A stretch of 64,000 nt of DNA, taken from Ehrlichia sp028752135. Its GTDB lineage: Bacteria; Pseudomonadota; Alphaproteobacteria; Rickettsiales; Anaplasmataceae. Positions within the stretch are counted from its first letter, which is position 1. Every line of letters begins with the position of its first letter. A model generated the notes under the pieces. That model did no database searches and had not been told where the DNA came from. It saw nothing but the letters and a program-made list of their open reading frames with translations. The stretch lies in NCBI GenBank assembly GCA_028752135.1, contig CP082782.1, positions 930,001 to 994,000 on the forward strand, in the 5' to 3' direction. The position numbers and the translations under genes are program-made. Shown here piece by piece: positions 51,281 through 62,050 of this stretch.

Positions 51281-51900
51281 TTTATTCTCCTAATTCCATA
51301 ATAGTTAACTCCTCCATGACAGTAACCTGCTTAACATAACAGGACCATTATGTTATGTCATGTGCGAAATACAATTTTTACGATAACACTATCCAAGATA
51401 TTAACAACCAAATATGATCTATCTTTATTAGAGCTACCTTAAAATGCTTATTATCTTAGCAATTGCCAATATTCTTAGCAAGAAGTTTATTATTAACCAC
51501 AACATCATTCTATAGTAATAAGGACAATATATAAAAACATTCAAGGCTAGCATAGCCAATTATATTAATACTTGTATTCTCTTTAATAAATTTTATTCTA
51601 TAAATTTACTCCATCTTTATAAGCATACTTTATATCTATATATCTATTACACTATGACAATACGCTACCATTTTATTTAAAAAATCAATGATATAACTTT
51701 CTTTATCACGATCCCATTAGATATAGCATTCGTAATTATTCATATTATCAAATACAGCATAAAAAATCTATATTGTATCTCTATACCATATAGCAAAATA
51801 CCAACTAAAATCTCCTTTTATTATGCAATAATATAACAGTACATCTGTACTACACTTCATTATGTATCTTTAAATATAGAAAATTTACAACTATAAAATG
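51281..51900. other. Gap upstream of rpsB
   Basis: 620 AT-rich bases between maf and rpsB. Only the leader hairpin at 51334-51358 stands out. No gene relic identified. Confidence 0.45.
51334..51358 (-). promoter_or_regulatory. Hairpin in the rpsB leader
   Basis: ACATAACA (51334-51341) and TGTTATGT (51351-51358) form a perfect 8-bp stem with a 9-base loop, 54-78 bases upstream of the rpsB start. Autoregulation of rpsB by S2 is known in other bacteria; a similar role here is inference. The hairpin may also be part of a promoter region. Confidence 0.4.
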
Positions 51901-52476
51901 TTATATACTAAAGTACTGGCTTAAAATTGAGTAAGTTTCATATAAAGGTAAGCCTATTACAGCAGAGTATGATCCATTAATTGACAATATAAACTTACCA
52001 GCATCACCTTGTATATTGCATGCTCCTGATTTCCCTTTCCACTGCTGAGATGCTATATAAGAATTGATTTCTTGCATAGATAAACGCTTAAATTTAACTA
52101 CTGTCATTACAGTTCTGCAATGCAATTTATCAGGAGTATATAAACAAACAGTTGTATATACTCTATGCCTACGTCCTGATATTAGCTTAATACATTCAAA
52201 TGCCTGCTCTTCTGTTTCTGTTTTCGGTAATATTCTTCTACCACAACAAACAACAGTATCTGCACTCAATATAAATCTTTCAGGATATAACACCTTTACT
52301 TTAATACTCTTCTCTCTTGCCATACGTATAGAATAGGCTTTAGGTAATTCTTTATTTAAAATAAACTCATCTATATTAGGAGATACTACCTCCCCAGGAA
52401 TTACACCTATTTGCTTTAATAAGGACAACCTTCGCTCTGATGAAGAAGCTAATATTAAATTACTAAACTCAAGCAT
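51901..52476 (-). CDS. maf: Maf-family nucleotide pyrophosphatase
   Basis: Maf proteins hydrolyse non-canonical or modified nucleoside triphosphates. The 191-residue protein has LILASSSERRLSLLKQIGV, MAREKS, ILSADTVVCCGRRIL with the catalytic Asp, LISGRRHRVYTTVCL and GKSGACNIQGDAGKF ending in VIGLPLYET. It overlaps infA by 8 bp, so the two are translationally linked. Confidence 0.94.
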   Translation of the reverse strand: MLEFSNLILASSSERRLSLLKQIGVIPGEVVSPNIDEFILNKELPKAYSIRMAREKSIKVKVLYPERFILSADTVVCCGRRILPKTETEEQAFECIKLISGRRHRVYTTVCLYTPDKLHCRTVMTVVKFKRLSMQEINSYIASQQWKGKSGACNIQGDAGKFILSINGSYSAVIGLPLYETYSILSQYFSI

Positions 52477-52717
52477 CTGTAATTTTCAATCGTCTAATAA
52501 TTCTACCTTTTCCTACTTCCCCTTTGTTAATACCATAAGTACTAATTTCAACTAATACCCTATCATGCATTAGTATACGTATCTTACTCTTCCGTATTTT
52601 ACCTGAAGCATGTGCTATAATTTCATAATTGTCATTAAGCCTTACCATAAAAGTTGCATCACGTAATAACTTGATTACAATACCCTCAGCTTCAATTATA
52701 CCTTCTTTTGTTACCAC
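52469..52717 (-). CDS. infA: Translation initiation factor IF-1
   Basis: An 82-residue OB-fold protein (EAEGIVIKLLRDATFMVRLND, IIAHASGKIRKSKIRILMHDR, INKGEVGKGRIIRRLK) that occupies the ribosomal A site during initiation. Slightly longer than the usual 72 residues. It precedes and overlaps maf. Confidence 0.95.
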   Translation of the reverse strand: MVTKEGIIEAEGIVIKLLRDATFMVRLNDNYEIIAHASGKIRKSKIRILMHDRVLVEISTYGINKGEVGKGRIIRRLKITDA

Positions 52718-52844
52718 TATATTTTATCAAAAATGAACTTTGTACATTGTAGAATACGCATCATTAACCTGCAACATAATTTTTATAATACTAAAAAACT
52801 GGTTAATTAATATTAAATAAATGTAAAATAAATATTCATACTAA

Positions 52845-53921
52845 CTATAATATATTGTCAATATGCGCATTATCTTCTACATACTCATGTCCTAAAGTAA
52901 TTAATTTAATAGTATCAGGAGCATTAATAATCCAAACATTTCCATTATCTTCATAATCAACAATTTCAACAGGTACAAACTTTACTTTATTATCAACTAT
53001 AATTTTAATACCTAAATCACCATTATCTCTTAGATCTAATACAGAAGAAGAAACTTTATGAGAACTATACTTTCCTATAGGAACTTTTACTGAATACATA
53101 GCTCCTTGAGTCAAAATTTTTAAATCATTATTATTTAACAACATCTCAAGTCGATAAGTTCTTGTATTTCGATTTATTATTTTACTAACAAAAACAATAG
53201 GTACATCTATTTCATGATCTTTTGTAATTAGGATTTTACAAATATTGCCTAACTTTATCCTATTTAAATATTTCTCTGGAACATAAGTAATTATCCTTAT
53301 TTTATCAAAATCAACTATCTGTGCAACCGGTAATCCTGAATTAGACAATATTAATTCACCAACTTGCACATTAATCTTATCTACAAATCCAGAAAAAGGA
53401 GCTTTTATTTCAGTACTATCTAAACTAATCTGCGCTCTTTTTACATCCGCTCTAGCCGCCTCTAGAGCAGTAAAGGAGAATGTATCATTTATTTCAGACC
53501 TATATCCATGCTCATTTAAAGATTGTGAAGCCTTATATTCTAGTTCCCTTTGTTTAAGTAAAGCTTTAGCTTGGTTTAACTGCTCTACCTTCTCATACTT
53601 CTCTACCTTAACTAAAGTATCTCCTCCTTTTATATAATCACCATCCTTTACCAATACATCTAACACCTTACCACTAACTTCTGGTATAATATTAACAGAA
53701 CGAAAAGCTTCTATTTCACCCATTAAAGATAGGTATACCATTTTCTCTTGAGCATTAGACTCTATCACCTGAACATTAATAAAACTATTATCGGAAAGAC
53801 TTATCTCCTTATCTTCATTATCAGATCTAAATTTTCCACTGCTAATCCAAATAACAGCTAATAATAAAATAAAAAATGCTACCTTATACTGTAATTTTAA
53901 ATTTAATATCCTATATAACAC
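52845..53921 (-). CDS. RND/HlyD-type membrane fusion protein
   Basis: A periplasmic adaptor of the AcrA/MexA type, 358 residues. An N-terminal membrane anchor (VAFFILLLAVIWISS) leads into VIPEVSGKVLDVLVKDGDYIKGGDTLVKVEK (lipoyl half), a short helical hairpin, then IKAPFSGFVDKINVQVGE (second lipoyl half) and a barrel domain. The start is GTG 53921 with GAGGTGA upstream. No RND pump or outer-membrane partner is adjacent. It lies 41 bp after lpdA. Confidence 0.85.
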   Translation of the reverse strand: MLYRILNLKLQYKVAFFILLLAVIWISSGKFRSDNEDKEISLSDNSFINVQVIESNAQEKMVYLSLMGEIEAFRSVNIIPEVSGKVLDVLVKDGDYIKGGDTLVKVEKYEKVEQLNQAKALLKQRELEYKASQSLNEHGYRSEINDTFSFTALEAARADVKRAQISLDSTEIKAPFSGFVDKINVQVGELILSNSGLPVAQIVDFDKIRIITYVPEKYLNRIKLGNICKILITKDHEIDVPIVFVSKIINRNTRTYRLEMLLNNNDLKILTQGAMYSVKVPIGKYSSHKVSSSVLDLRDNGDLGIKIIVDNKVKFVPVEIVDYEDNGNVWIINAPDTIKLITLGHEYVEDNAHIDNIL

Positions 53922-53962
53922 AATGCTTCACCTCACAGATAACGCACTATCAAAATTTTAGC

Positions 53963-55360
53963 TTATTTCAAAAATGCTGCTTCACATGCATCTTTAAATG
54001 CTTCATTAACATCCGGATGTGAATGACAAATACGAAATACATCTTCTGATGATCCTCTATAAGCCATAGCAACACAAGCTTCATTGATTATAGTATCAGC
54101 ATACGAACCTATAATGTGTACACCTAAAATAGCATTATTTTCTTTAGATGCTAAAACTTTAACGAAACCTATTGAATTGTTTGTGATCTTTGACCTACTA
54201 TTCGCTGCAAAATTAGATTTACCAATACTATAGCTGTAATCAATACTCTTTAAACTTTCTTCTGTTTTACCGATAGATGCAACAGCCGGATACGTATATA
54301 TTACAGATGGAATGATCTCATAATCTATATGTGGAATATGTCCGGAAATTAACTCCGCAACAGCAATACCTTCTTCTTCTGCTTTATGAGCAAGCATTGC
54401 ACCACCAATGACATCACCAATAGCAAAAATCCCAGGTATATTTGTTTCATATCTACTATTAACTTTAATAAAACCTTTAGAGTCACATTCTATACAGTTA
54501 TTATCAAATAAACCTTTAGTATATGGAATTCTTCCAATTGATATTAAAACTTTATCAACCTCCATTACTTCAGATTTACCATCTTTTACAGACTCAAGAT
54601 ATATTCTTAAATTACTATTTTTCTTCTCTATTGAAACAACTTTAGTCGATAACTTAAAATCAATTCCTTGTTTTTTCAAATTTGTAAGAAGTGCTTTACT
54701 TATATCCCCATCCATACTAGGGGCAATTCTATCTAAAAATTCAACAACTGTAACTTTAGAACCAAATCTACTCCATACAGATGACATTTCTAATCCTATA
54801 GCTCCAGCCCCTATAACTACTAATCTCTCTGGTGGTTCCTTAAAAGATAAAGCTGCAGTAGAAGATACAATACTTTCTTCATCAATATCTATACCAGGAA
54901 AATTTGCAACTTCAGATCCAGTTGCAATAACTACATGTTTACCTATTATAGACTGTTTTCCATTGCTTCCAGTAACAGTAATAGCAAAATTACCGGTATT
55001 TATAGAATCTATCTTAGCAATACCAGATAAGTAATCAATCTGATTACTAGAAAATAAATAGCTAATTCCATTTCCTAATTCAGCAACATTTTTGTCTTTA
55101 AAAGACATAATTTTTTTTAAATCAAAACTTAAATTATCAAATGTTATACCAGTTTCAGCAGATATATTTTTTAAATGATAGTATTCATGGGAAAAATGCA
55201 ATAAAGCCTTAGAAGGTATACACCCCACTCTTAAACAAGTACCTCCTAAAATTTCATTTTTGTCTATACATGCAACTTTCAAGCCAAGCTGAGCACCTCT
55301 AATTGCACATTTATAACCTCCAGGTCCCCCACCAATGACTACCATATCATAATTTTGCAT
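53963..55360 (-). CDS. lpdA: Dihydrolipoyl dehydrogenase
   Basis: E3 of the 2-oxoacid dehydrogenase complexes, a 465-residue flavoprotein. FAD motif VVIGGGPGGYKCAI, redox disulfide GGTCLRVGCIPSKALLH, NAD motif VVIGAGAIGLEMSSVWSRFG, second FAD motif GIFAIGDVIGG, and the C-terminal His-Glu pair in HSHPDVNEAFKDA. AGGATG precedes the ATG. It sits 17 bp after bamB. Confidence 0.96.
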   Translation of the reverse strand: MQNYDMVVIGGGPGGYKCAIRGAQLGLKVACIDKNEILGGTCLRVGCIPSKALLHFSHEYYHLKNISAETGITFDNLSFDLKKIMSFKDKNVAELGNGISYLFSSNQIDYLSGIAKIDSINTGNFAITVTGSNGKQSIIGKHVVIATGSEVANFPGIDIDEESIVSSTAALSFKEPPERLVVIGAGAIGLEMSSVWSRFGSKVTVVEFLDRIAPSMDGDISKALLTNLKKQGIDFKLSTKVVSIEKKNSNLRIYLESVKDGKSEVMEVDKVLISIGRIPYTKGLFDNNCIECDSKGFIKVNSRYETNIPGIFAIGDVIGGAMLAHKAEEEGIAVAELISGHIPHIDYEIIPSVIYTYPAVASIGKTEESLKSIDYSYSIGKSNFAANSRSKITNNSIGFVKVLASKENNAILGVHIIGSYADTIINEACVAMAYRGSSEDVFRICHSHPDVNEAFKDACEAAFLK

Positions 55361-55377
55361 ATAACATCCTACAACAT

Positions 55378-56547
55378 TTAATGAAAAACAATTATCTTAT
55401 TCTTATTTGTTACAAAATACACAGAAGAATTAACAAATATTGGTACATAGTAAGATGATGATAATATATAATTTACTAGTTTTAAATCTCCAGATTTAGA
55501 ATCTACTACTACAACACATCCATCGCTGCTAATAATGAAAACATGACCATCTTTTACAATAGGTGTACTCCACTGAATTTTTGACTTCCCATGTCGCAAT
55601 AAATCATATTGCCACAAAAATTCTCCTGTACTAATATTTAATAATGTAAGTTTACCATCAATGATACCAATTATATCAGTACCTTCAATCTGAGATACAT
55701 TTTGAACCCTTAAATTTTTTGACCAACGTGTTTTACCAGATTCAATATCAATATTTGATATATTATGCAACTTATCTACAACAATAACAGTCCCTTCTGT
55801 TGATTGTAAAGAAACCCCATTATTAAAAGGAATGCTATTTACTATATTACTTGATATATCAGCTTCCCACATTTTCAGACCATTCAAAGAATTTAAAGCA
55901 ACAATTTTTCCATTAGAAAAAGATACTATTACTACTTCACCATAAGAAGTTGAGGATAAAGAATTATAGCTTTTTACTTCAGGGAGTGATTCTTGAATAC
56001 TCCATGATAATGCACCATTAGCTATATTAAAAGAGTATAAGAAATTGTCCACTGTAACAACTACTAAATTATTATTAACAACAATAGGAGAACCAGCTAT
56101 TACACTTCTCAAGGACTTTTGCCACTTTATTTCTCCAGTATTGAAATCAATACCATATACGTTATCATTTGCCGCATACAACACCATGTTTTCAGAATAC
56201 AATATGCTTGCTCTATATAATTTAGCACCTTTTGTAATATCCAATTTCCAATAATATTCAGTCAAATTTTGACCACTTACAGAACACAAAACACCATCTC
56301 TACTTAAGAATACGATTTTACCATCAGCAAAAGCAGGAATAACACCTTTATACATTTTTAAAGAAATTATACTTTTATTTATCAACTGTTTAGAATGAGT
56401 ATCAATATCTTCACTATAAGTTATATCAAAATCATCACTTAATTGAACAGATTGATCATCATGTGTTTCCATAACATCATCTGCTAACGCAATAGCCGGA
56501 AAACATAAAATTAAAACAAGTAAGAAGACAACACTTAATTTTATCAT
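55378..56547 (-). CDS. bamB: BamB-like beta-propeller protein
   Basis: A 389-residue exported protein with PQQ-type propeller repeats (GIDFNTGEIKWQKSL, FNIANGALSWSIQ, LNSLNGLKMWEADI, DIESGKTRWSKNL, LNISTGEFLWQYDL). A signal peptide ends at FPAIALA-DD. In other bacteria BamB is a lipoprotein of the outer membrane assembly complex; here no lipobox Cys is seen, so it may be soluble in the periplasm. It heads bamB-lpdA-fusion protein. BamB is the best fit, but PQQ-repeat proteins vary. Confidence 0.82.
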   Translation of the reverse strand: MIKLSVVFLLVLILCFPAIALADDVMETHDDQSVQLSDDFDITYSEDIDTHSKQLINKSIISLKMYKGVIPAFADGKIVFLSRDGVLCSVSGQNLTEYYWKLDITKGAKLYRASILYSENMVLYAANDNVYGIDFNTGEIKWQKSLRSVIAGSPIVVNNNLVVVTVDNFLYSFNIANGALSWSIQESLPEVKSYNSLSSTSYGEVVIVSFSNGKIVALNSLNGLKMWEADISSNIVNSIPFNNGVSLQSTEGTVIVVDKLHNISNIDIESGKTRWSKNLRVQNVSQIEGTDIIGIIDGKLTLLNISTGEFLWQYDLLRHGKSKIQWSTPIVKDGHVFIISSDGCVVVVDSKSGDLKLVNYILSSSYYVPIFVNSSVYFVTNKNKIIVFH

Positions 56548-57033
56548 TGAGATATCAAAAATTACTATACATATTAACTAACTATATCACTTACAAAAAG
56601 AAATCAACTACTTTTACATTAACTAGATTAATAAGTTCAATAAACTATCCTTGTGCTATCTTCTCTGATCAAAAATCTCCTATCATGTGTAAAGTTAATT
56701 CTATAATATTTAAACATTTGATCACTTCAAAATCCTTATCTCATATAATTAATAAATACTATTATATCAGATATTTACTATTAACTTTTCATATAAAAAT
56801 TTAATTAAAATTATTTATATAACAAATCTAGATACATACTACTAATAAAATTCCCAGCAAAAAAAACTAACACAGTTAAAAGCTCTCAACTTTTCTTCAA
56901 TCATAGCATAAAGAAATATTTGAGGCTAAGTAAAGCAAAACATAAAACATCAATCACATATTAATTTAATAAAAATATCTACTAGTACTTACTAGTATGG
57001 TATAACTATAGTAGTAAAATATTTTTTTTAAAC
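56548..57033. other. Gap between divergent bamB and gpmI
   Basis: 486 AT-rich bases with promoters for both genes. An 85-codon + strand frame at 56547-56804 looks spurious. The minus strand there has protein-like pieces broken by stops (DFEVIKCLNIIELTLHMIGD, FIELINLVNVKVVDFFL), unidentified. Confidence 0.35.
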
Positions 57034-58539
57034 ATGACTAATAATTCTGTAATTCTATGTATACTAGATGGGTGGGGTAATGGTGATAATAATCAATTCA
57101 ATGCTATTGCACAAACTCATAAACCTTGTTGGGATAACATTATTTCACAATATCCAAAAAGTCACTTAATTACTCATGGATTAGACGTAGGACTGCCAGA
57201 AGGACAAATTGGTAATTCAGAAGTTGGACATATGAACTTAGGCAGTGGAAGAATTGTACTCCAAGATTTATGTAAAATAAACAATGAAATTAAAAATATA
57301 AGAACAAACCCTAACCTACTAGAATTCATAAAAAAAGTAAAAAAAAATAATGGTATATGCCACATAGCTGGTTTGCTATCTGATGGAGGCATACATTCCT
57401 CTCAAACACATATGTTTGAGATTATTGATGCACTATCTAATCTACAAATGCAGGTGGCAATTCACATATTTTTAGATGGGCGTGATACTCCACCAATATC
57501 AGCAATAAAATATATTAATATCCTATGCAATCACATCAAATACTTACATAATGTCAATATTGCAACAATAAGTGGGCGATATTACGCAATGGATCGCGAT
57601 AATAAATTAGACCGTACAATAAAAACATATAATACAATAGCATTTGCAGATGGTAAACGCTATGAAGATCCAATATCAGCAGTTCAAGATAGTTACACTG
57701 CTGGTATTACAGATGAATTTGTACTACCTTGCGTAATTGGCAATTATTGCGGAATAAATCCATCAGATGGATTTATCATGACAAACTTCAGAAGTGATAG
57801 AGTCATACAAATTATGAAGACAATTATAGGAGATATTCAAATTGATAATCATATCAAATTAAAAAACACAATAGGTATGGTAAAATATTCAGATACTATT
57901 AATATTCCATGTTTATTTCCTAACCACAATATAAGCAATACACTAGGAGAAGTTATTGCTAACAATCAACTGCATCAACTAAGAATTGCAGAAACAGAAA
58001 AATATGCACATGTTACATTCTTCTTTAATGGTAGCAAAGAAGATTTATTTGAAAATGAAGATAGAATTATTATACCTTCACCTTCTACAACAACATATGA
58101 TTTAATACCAGAAATGTCTGCATACAAAGTTACCGATACAATTATTGAAAAAATCAAGCTACAAAAATATTCTTTAATCATTGCAAATTATGCAAATGCT
58201 GATATGGTGGGACACACTGGAAATATAGATGCAACAAAACAAGCCATAGGAGTGCTTGATCAATGTTTAAATAGGATACTAAACTGTATATATAACACTA
58301 ATAATGTATTAATAATTACTGCAGATCATGGTAATGCAGAACAAATGTTTGATCCGAAAAATAATATGCCATATACTGCACATACGTTAAATCCTGTACC
58401 ATTTATAATTTGTAATTATAATAAAAAGATTAGTTTAAAAAATGGTAGGCTATGCGATGTTGCACCAACAATTCTAGAAATTCTCAATATAGCAAAGCCA
58501 AAAGAAATGACGGGCATTTCGTTAATCGAGTACATTTAA
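57034..58539 (+). CDS. gpmI: 2,3-bisphosphoglycerate-independent phosphoglycerate mutase
   Basis: GpmI interconverts 3- and 2-phosphoglycerate with two Mn ions, feeding enolase. The 501-residue protein has CILDGWGNG, the catalytic Ser in IGNSEVGHMNLGSGRI, HIFLDGRDTPP, TISGRYYAMDRD, MTNFRSDR, YANADMVGHTG, ITADHGNAEQM and AHTLNPVPFI. All metal ligands are visible. Monocistronic by position. Confidence 0.96.
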   Translation: MTNNSVILCILDGWGNGDNNQFNAIAQTHKPCWDNIISQYPKSHLITHGLDVGLPEGQIGNSEVGHMNLGSGRIVLQDLCKINNEIKNIRTNPNLLEFIKKVKKNNGICHIAGLLSDGGIHSSQTHMFEIIDALSNLQMQVAIHIFLDGRDTPPISAIKYINILCNHIKYLHNVNIATISGRYYAMDRDNKLDRTIKTYNTIAFADGKRYEDPISAVQDSYTAGITDEFVLPCVIGNYCGINPSDGFIMTNFRSDRVIQIMKTIIGDIQIDNHIKLKNTIGMVKYSDTINIPCLFPNHNISNTLGEVIANNQLHQLRIAETEKYAHVTFFFNGSKEDLFENEDRIIIPSPSTTTYDLIPEMSAYKVTDTIIEKIKLQKYSLIIANYANADMVGHTGNIDATKQAIGVLDQCLNRILNCIYNTNNVLIITADHGNAEQMFDPKNNMPYTAHTLNPVPFIICNYNKKISLKNGRLCDVAPTILEILNIAKPKEMTGISLIEYI

Positions 58540-59211
58540 GTAATTAATATATACTTTTTAATAACACAAATATACTTATAACTATCATATGTTAATAAAA
58601 ATGTAACTATTAAGTTATGTATCATTAATCAACCTATGAGAATAATATAAAAACAATCAATTTGTCCATAAAAGAAGAAGTTATTAACTCCAATACTTTA
58701 GTAATTCTTTATTTCAAAAATCATTTTCCCATAGAAAAATACCCCTTAAACTACTTAAAAAATATCAGAATAAGGTATATATAATCAATCTAAATTTTCT
58801 ACCTTAGGTTTTATTATCTATCACAAATTACATATTACAAAATCAAATGAATATAATCTATATTGAAAGCAGTACATAAAAAATTACTTGAAAACTATTA
58901 CTACCATAAAACATCTTATTTATTTCTAAATTTAATTTATGGAAATTATTCCTAATAGAAAAAAGCCTTCTAACTCATTGAAAAAAATAAATGTATTTTC
59001 TATAAGAAGTGTAATATTTATTGAGGCCAGATTAAAAAGAAACACAGGACGATAATATTAAATAATCTCTAACAGAGATACATAACAAGTAATGCCTTTC
59101 ATCATTATCCAAGGCTGCAAATACAACTTACAAATTTTTCTTCATACTAAAATGATAAACTTTCTTTAACCTCAGTAAACAACAATTTCATTAATACCAT
59201 AAACGATACTA
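58540..59211. other. Gap between convergent gpmI and der
   Basis: 672 AT-rich bases, stops in all frames. I see no gene relic, RNA or clear terminator. Confidence 0.5.
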
Positions 59212-60531
59212 TTAACTACTAATACTATATGGATTTTTATTTTTTCTGAAATTTAACCTTATTGGAATTCCCTTAATAGAAAAATGTTTTCTTAAGCTAT
59301 TCATCAAATACTGTTGATAAGTTGGATCAATACTATGAAGACCATTTATAACAACAGCAAAAGTTAAAGGCATTACCTTAATTTGCGTAATATATTTCAG
59401 CTTAACTGTTTTACCATTAGACAATGGTGGTTTATGGTATTCCACAGCCAATTTTAACCACTTATTAAGCATAGGAGTAGCTATACGCATTGTTAAATAA
59501 TTATATAATTCTAAACTTTTCTCTATTACTTTATGACAATTAATATTTTTAAGAGCAGAAACTTCTATAATCGGAACTTCAAAGTTTAACTTATTACAAC
59601 TATAAACATCTTTCAACAATGTAGTTCTATCTTCTTTAGAAATCATATCCCATTTATTTAGTACAATTATAATAGCTTTACCCTTTTGTATTGCAAGTTC
59701 AACAATTGACAAATCCTGCTGTTCTATACCACAAATAGAATCTATCATTAATACAACAACATCTGATCTATTAATCGACTCAATAGATTTATGTACAGAA
59801 TTTATTTCTATACTTTCAACCAGCTTTGCTTTTTTACGCATACCAGCAGTATCAATCAGTATAAATGTATGATCTTTATATTTATATTCTATATCTACAG
59901 AATCTCTAGTTGTTCCAGGTTCAGAGCTAACAATCATTCTATTCTCGTGAAGTAAAGTGTTAATAAAAGTCGATTTACCTGCATTAGGCTTACCAACAAT
60001 AGAAAGCTTAATCTTAGCAAACTTAGAAATTTCTACTTCATGCTCAGTAACAAATGACAACAATACATCATATAAATCAACCATTCCCAAATTATGTTCT
60101 GCAGAAATATAAACTGGACCTATAAAATTAAAATACTCTAAATAATCTATACTGTAACATTTTTTACGGCTTTCACACTTATTTGCAATAATGACTACAG
60201 GTTTCCTAGTATTTTTTCGTAAGTATTTTGCAAATTCTACATTTTTATCATCTTGTTCAATTCTTGCATCAACAACAAAAAATATTATATCTGATGCTTC
60301 AATAGCTAACTTTACTTGATCTAATATTAAACTCGATAACTTTATTTTATTATCAACTCCACCTGTATCAATCAACTTAAATTTCAAACCACATAAATCA
60401 GCATTTCCTTCTCTTCTATCTCTCGTTAAATTAGGAATATTACTAACAATTGCAGCTTTTCTACCAGTAAGCCTATTAAAAATAGTAGACTTACCAACAT
60501 TAGGTAATCCAACTATAGCTACTCTTAACAT
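59212..60531 (-). CDS. der: Ribosome biogenesis GTPase Der (EngA)
   Basis: Der has two consecutive G domains and a KH-like end and acts in 50S assembly. The 439-residue protein shows first-domain GLPNVGKSTIFNRLTG, DTGGVD and NKCES, second-domain GKPNAGKSTFINTLL, DTAGMRKKAK and NKWD, then a KH-like part with KLKYITQIKVMPLTFAVVIN and KGIPIRLNFR. Full length. It is divergent from carA. Confidence 0.96.
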   Translation of the reverse strand: MLRVAIVGLPNVGKSTIFNRLTGRKAAIVSNIPNLTRDRREGNADLCGLKFKLIDTGGVDNKIKLSSLILDQVKLAIEASDIIFFVVDARIEQDDKNVEFAKYLRKNTRKPVVIIANKCESRKKCYSIDYLEYFNFIGPVYISAEHNLGMVDLYDVLLSFVTEHEVEISKFAKIKLSIVGKPNAGKSTFINTLLHENRMIVSSEPGTTRDSVDIEYKYKDHTFILIDTAGMRKKAKLVESIEINSVHKSIESINRSDVVVLMIDSICGIEQQDLSIVELAIQKGKAIIIVLNKWDMISKEDRTTLLKDVYSCNKLNFEVPIIEVSALKNINCHKVIEKSLELYNYLTMRIATPMLNKWLKLAVEYHKPPLSNGKTVKLKYITQIKVMPLTFAVVINGLHSIDPTYQQYLMNSLRKHFSIKGIPIRLNFRKNKNPYSISS

Positions 60532-60910
60532 AAAAAACTTTATATTTATTTATAGAACCGTTCAACATGTAGCCTATTTAAGATATTCACGTTACTCAAA
60601 TATTAGCTACTAATATAGCATTACTTGATAACATCAACAAACATTACCTATAAAGCACTTGTATAACATCTTAAACAATACTGCAATATATCATTACAGT
60701 ACAGAAGTATAATAAACACAATTTATATCCTAAGATATTCGTGAGCAAACATTATCAACTTCACATATGAAAACATCAAAACATACTATTCTACTCTCTT
60801 AAGTACAGATGTTTACCCAAAAACATACTCAGTAAAATAAATTATATAGTTAACTTTAAAAGAATTTGCTATATAATTTCTGAAATTTGTCAGTTTTATT
60901 TATGTAAACA
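60532..60910. other. Gap between divergent der and carA
   Basis: 379 AT-rich bases that must carry both promoters. No gene seen. Confidence 0.45.
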
Positions 60911-62050
60911 ATGTCTCATTTAACAAGTTATTACAATTCTGTGCTTGTATTATCAGATGGGAAACATTTTTTTGGGAAATCAATAGGGAAAAATGATAGT
61001 GTTATTGGTGAAGTATGTTTCACTACTTCAATAACAGGATATCAGCATACCATAACTGATCCATCATTTGCTGGTCAAATTATTACGTTTACTTTTCCAC
61101 ATATTGGCAACATTGGAATAAATCACAAAGATTTTGAACATCACAAAATATTAGCTCATGGAATCATAGTAAAAACAATATCAGAAGGATCTCATTCAAC
61201 ATCTTATTCTAATTTGGAGTCCTGGATGATAAATAATAATTTATCTGGAATATCTGAAATTGATACTAGAGCATTAACATGTCATTTGCGTAACCATGGG
61301 TCACAAAATGGGATAATACATAATTTTAATGACATTAACTCAATAAATTTAGCAGATTTACAAAAGAAAGCATTAGGATACAATTATACAGAACATTGTT
61401 TAGCTGTAGCTAAAGATTTTACAAATGAACACAACATTATCATACCCAAGCAATCACCATTATACAACATAGTAGTAATCAATTTTGGGATAAAATCAAG
61501 TATACTAAATGCTTTATCAAAGTTAAGATGTAAAATCCATATAATTTCAGGAAATGAAGACAATCTAGTTGAAAAGATTTCACTACTAAAGCCACAAGGT
61601 ATAGTACTATCAAATGGACCAGGTGATCCATCTGCAATTTCGAAACATACTGTAGAAGAAATTAAAACTTTAATAAAATCAAAGATACCGATACTAGGTA
61701 TTTGCTTAGGGCACCAACTTATTTCATTAGCCTTGGGTATAAAAATTAGTAAAATGCTATTTGGACATAGAGGCAGTAACCATCCAGTATACAACACAGT
61801 AAATAATAATATAGAAATTACAAGTCAAAATCATGGATTTACTATAGAAGAAGACTCACTACCTACAAATGTACAGATAACGCATAGATCATTATTTGAT
61901 AATACAATAGAGGGTATTAGAGTAGATAATTATCCAATAATATCAATACAATACCATCCTGAAGGTGGTCCTGGTCCTAATGATACAAGTTATATATTTA
62001 ATAGTTTTATTAATTTAATAAAAGAGAGAATGACTGGTACTCTTTTATAA
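60911..62050 (+). CDS. carA: Carbamoyl-phosphate synthase small subunit
   Basis: CarA supplies ammonia from glutamine to CarB for pyrimidine synthesis. The 379-residue protein has the N-terminal small-subunit domain (VIGEVCFTTSITGYQHTITD, ISEIDTRALTCHLRNHG) and a class I glutaminase domain with LSNGPGDPSA, the catalytic Cys in GICLGHQLISLALG, HGFTIE and the His-Glu pair in YHPEGGPGP. Intact. carB is not adjacent. A decayed copy of its 3' end lies at 27526-27823. Confidence 0.96.
   Translation: MSHLTSYYNSVLVLSDGKHFFGKSIGKNDSVIGEVCFTTSITGYQHTITDPSFAGQIITFTFPHIGNIGINHKDFEHHKILAHGIIVKTISEGSHSTSYSNLESWMINNNLSGISEIDTRALTCHLRNHGSQNGIIHNFNDINSINLADLQKKALGYNYTEHCLAVAKDFTNEHNIIIPKQSPLYNIVVINFGIKSSILNALSKLRCKIHIISGNEDNLVEKISLLKPQGIVLSNGPGDPSAISKHTVEEIKTLIKSKIPILGICLGHQLISLALGIKISKMLFGHRGSNHPVYNTVNNNIEITSQNHGFTIEEDSLPTNVQITHRSLFDNTIEGIRVDNYPIISIQYHPEGGPGPNDTSYIFNSFINLIKERMTGTLL

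Noticed and set aside
56547..56804. 85-codon + strand frame between bamB and gpmI
   Set aside because: No ribosome site, low-complexity Ile/Tyr/Lys/Ser composition, and it lies in the promoter gap.
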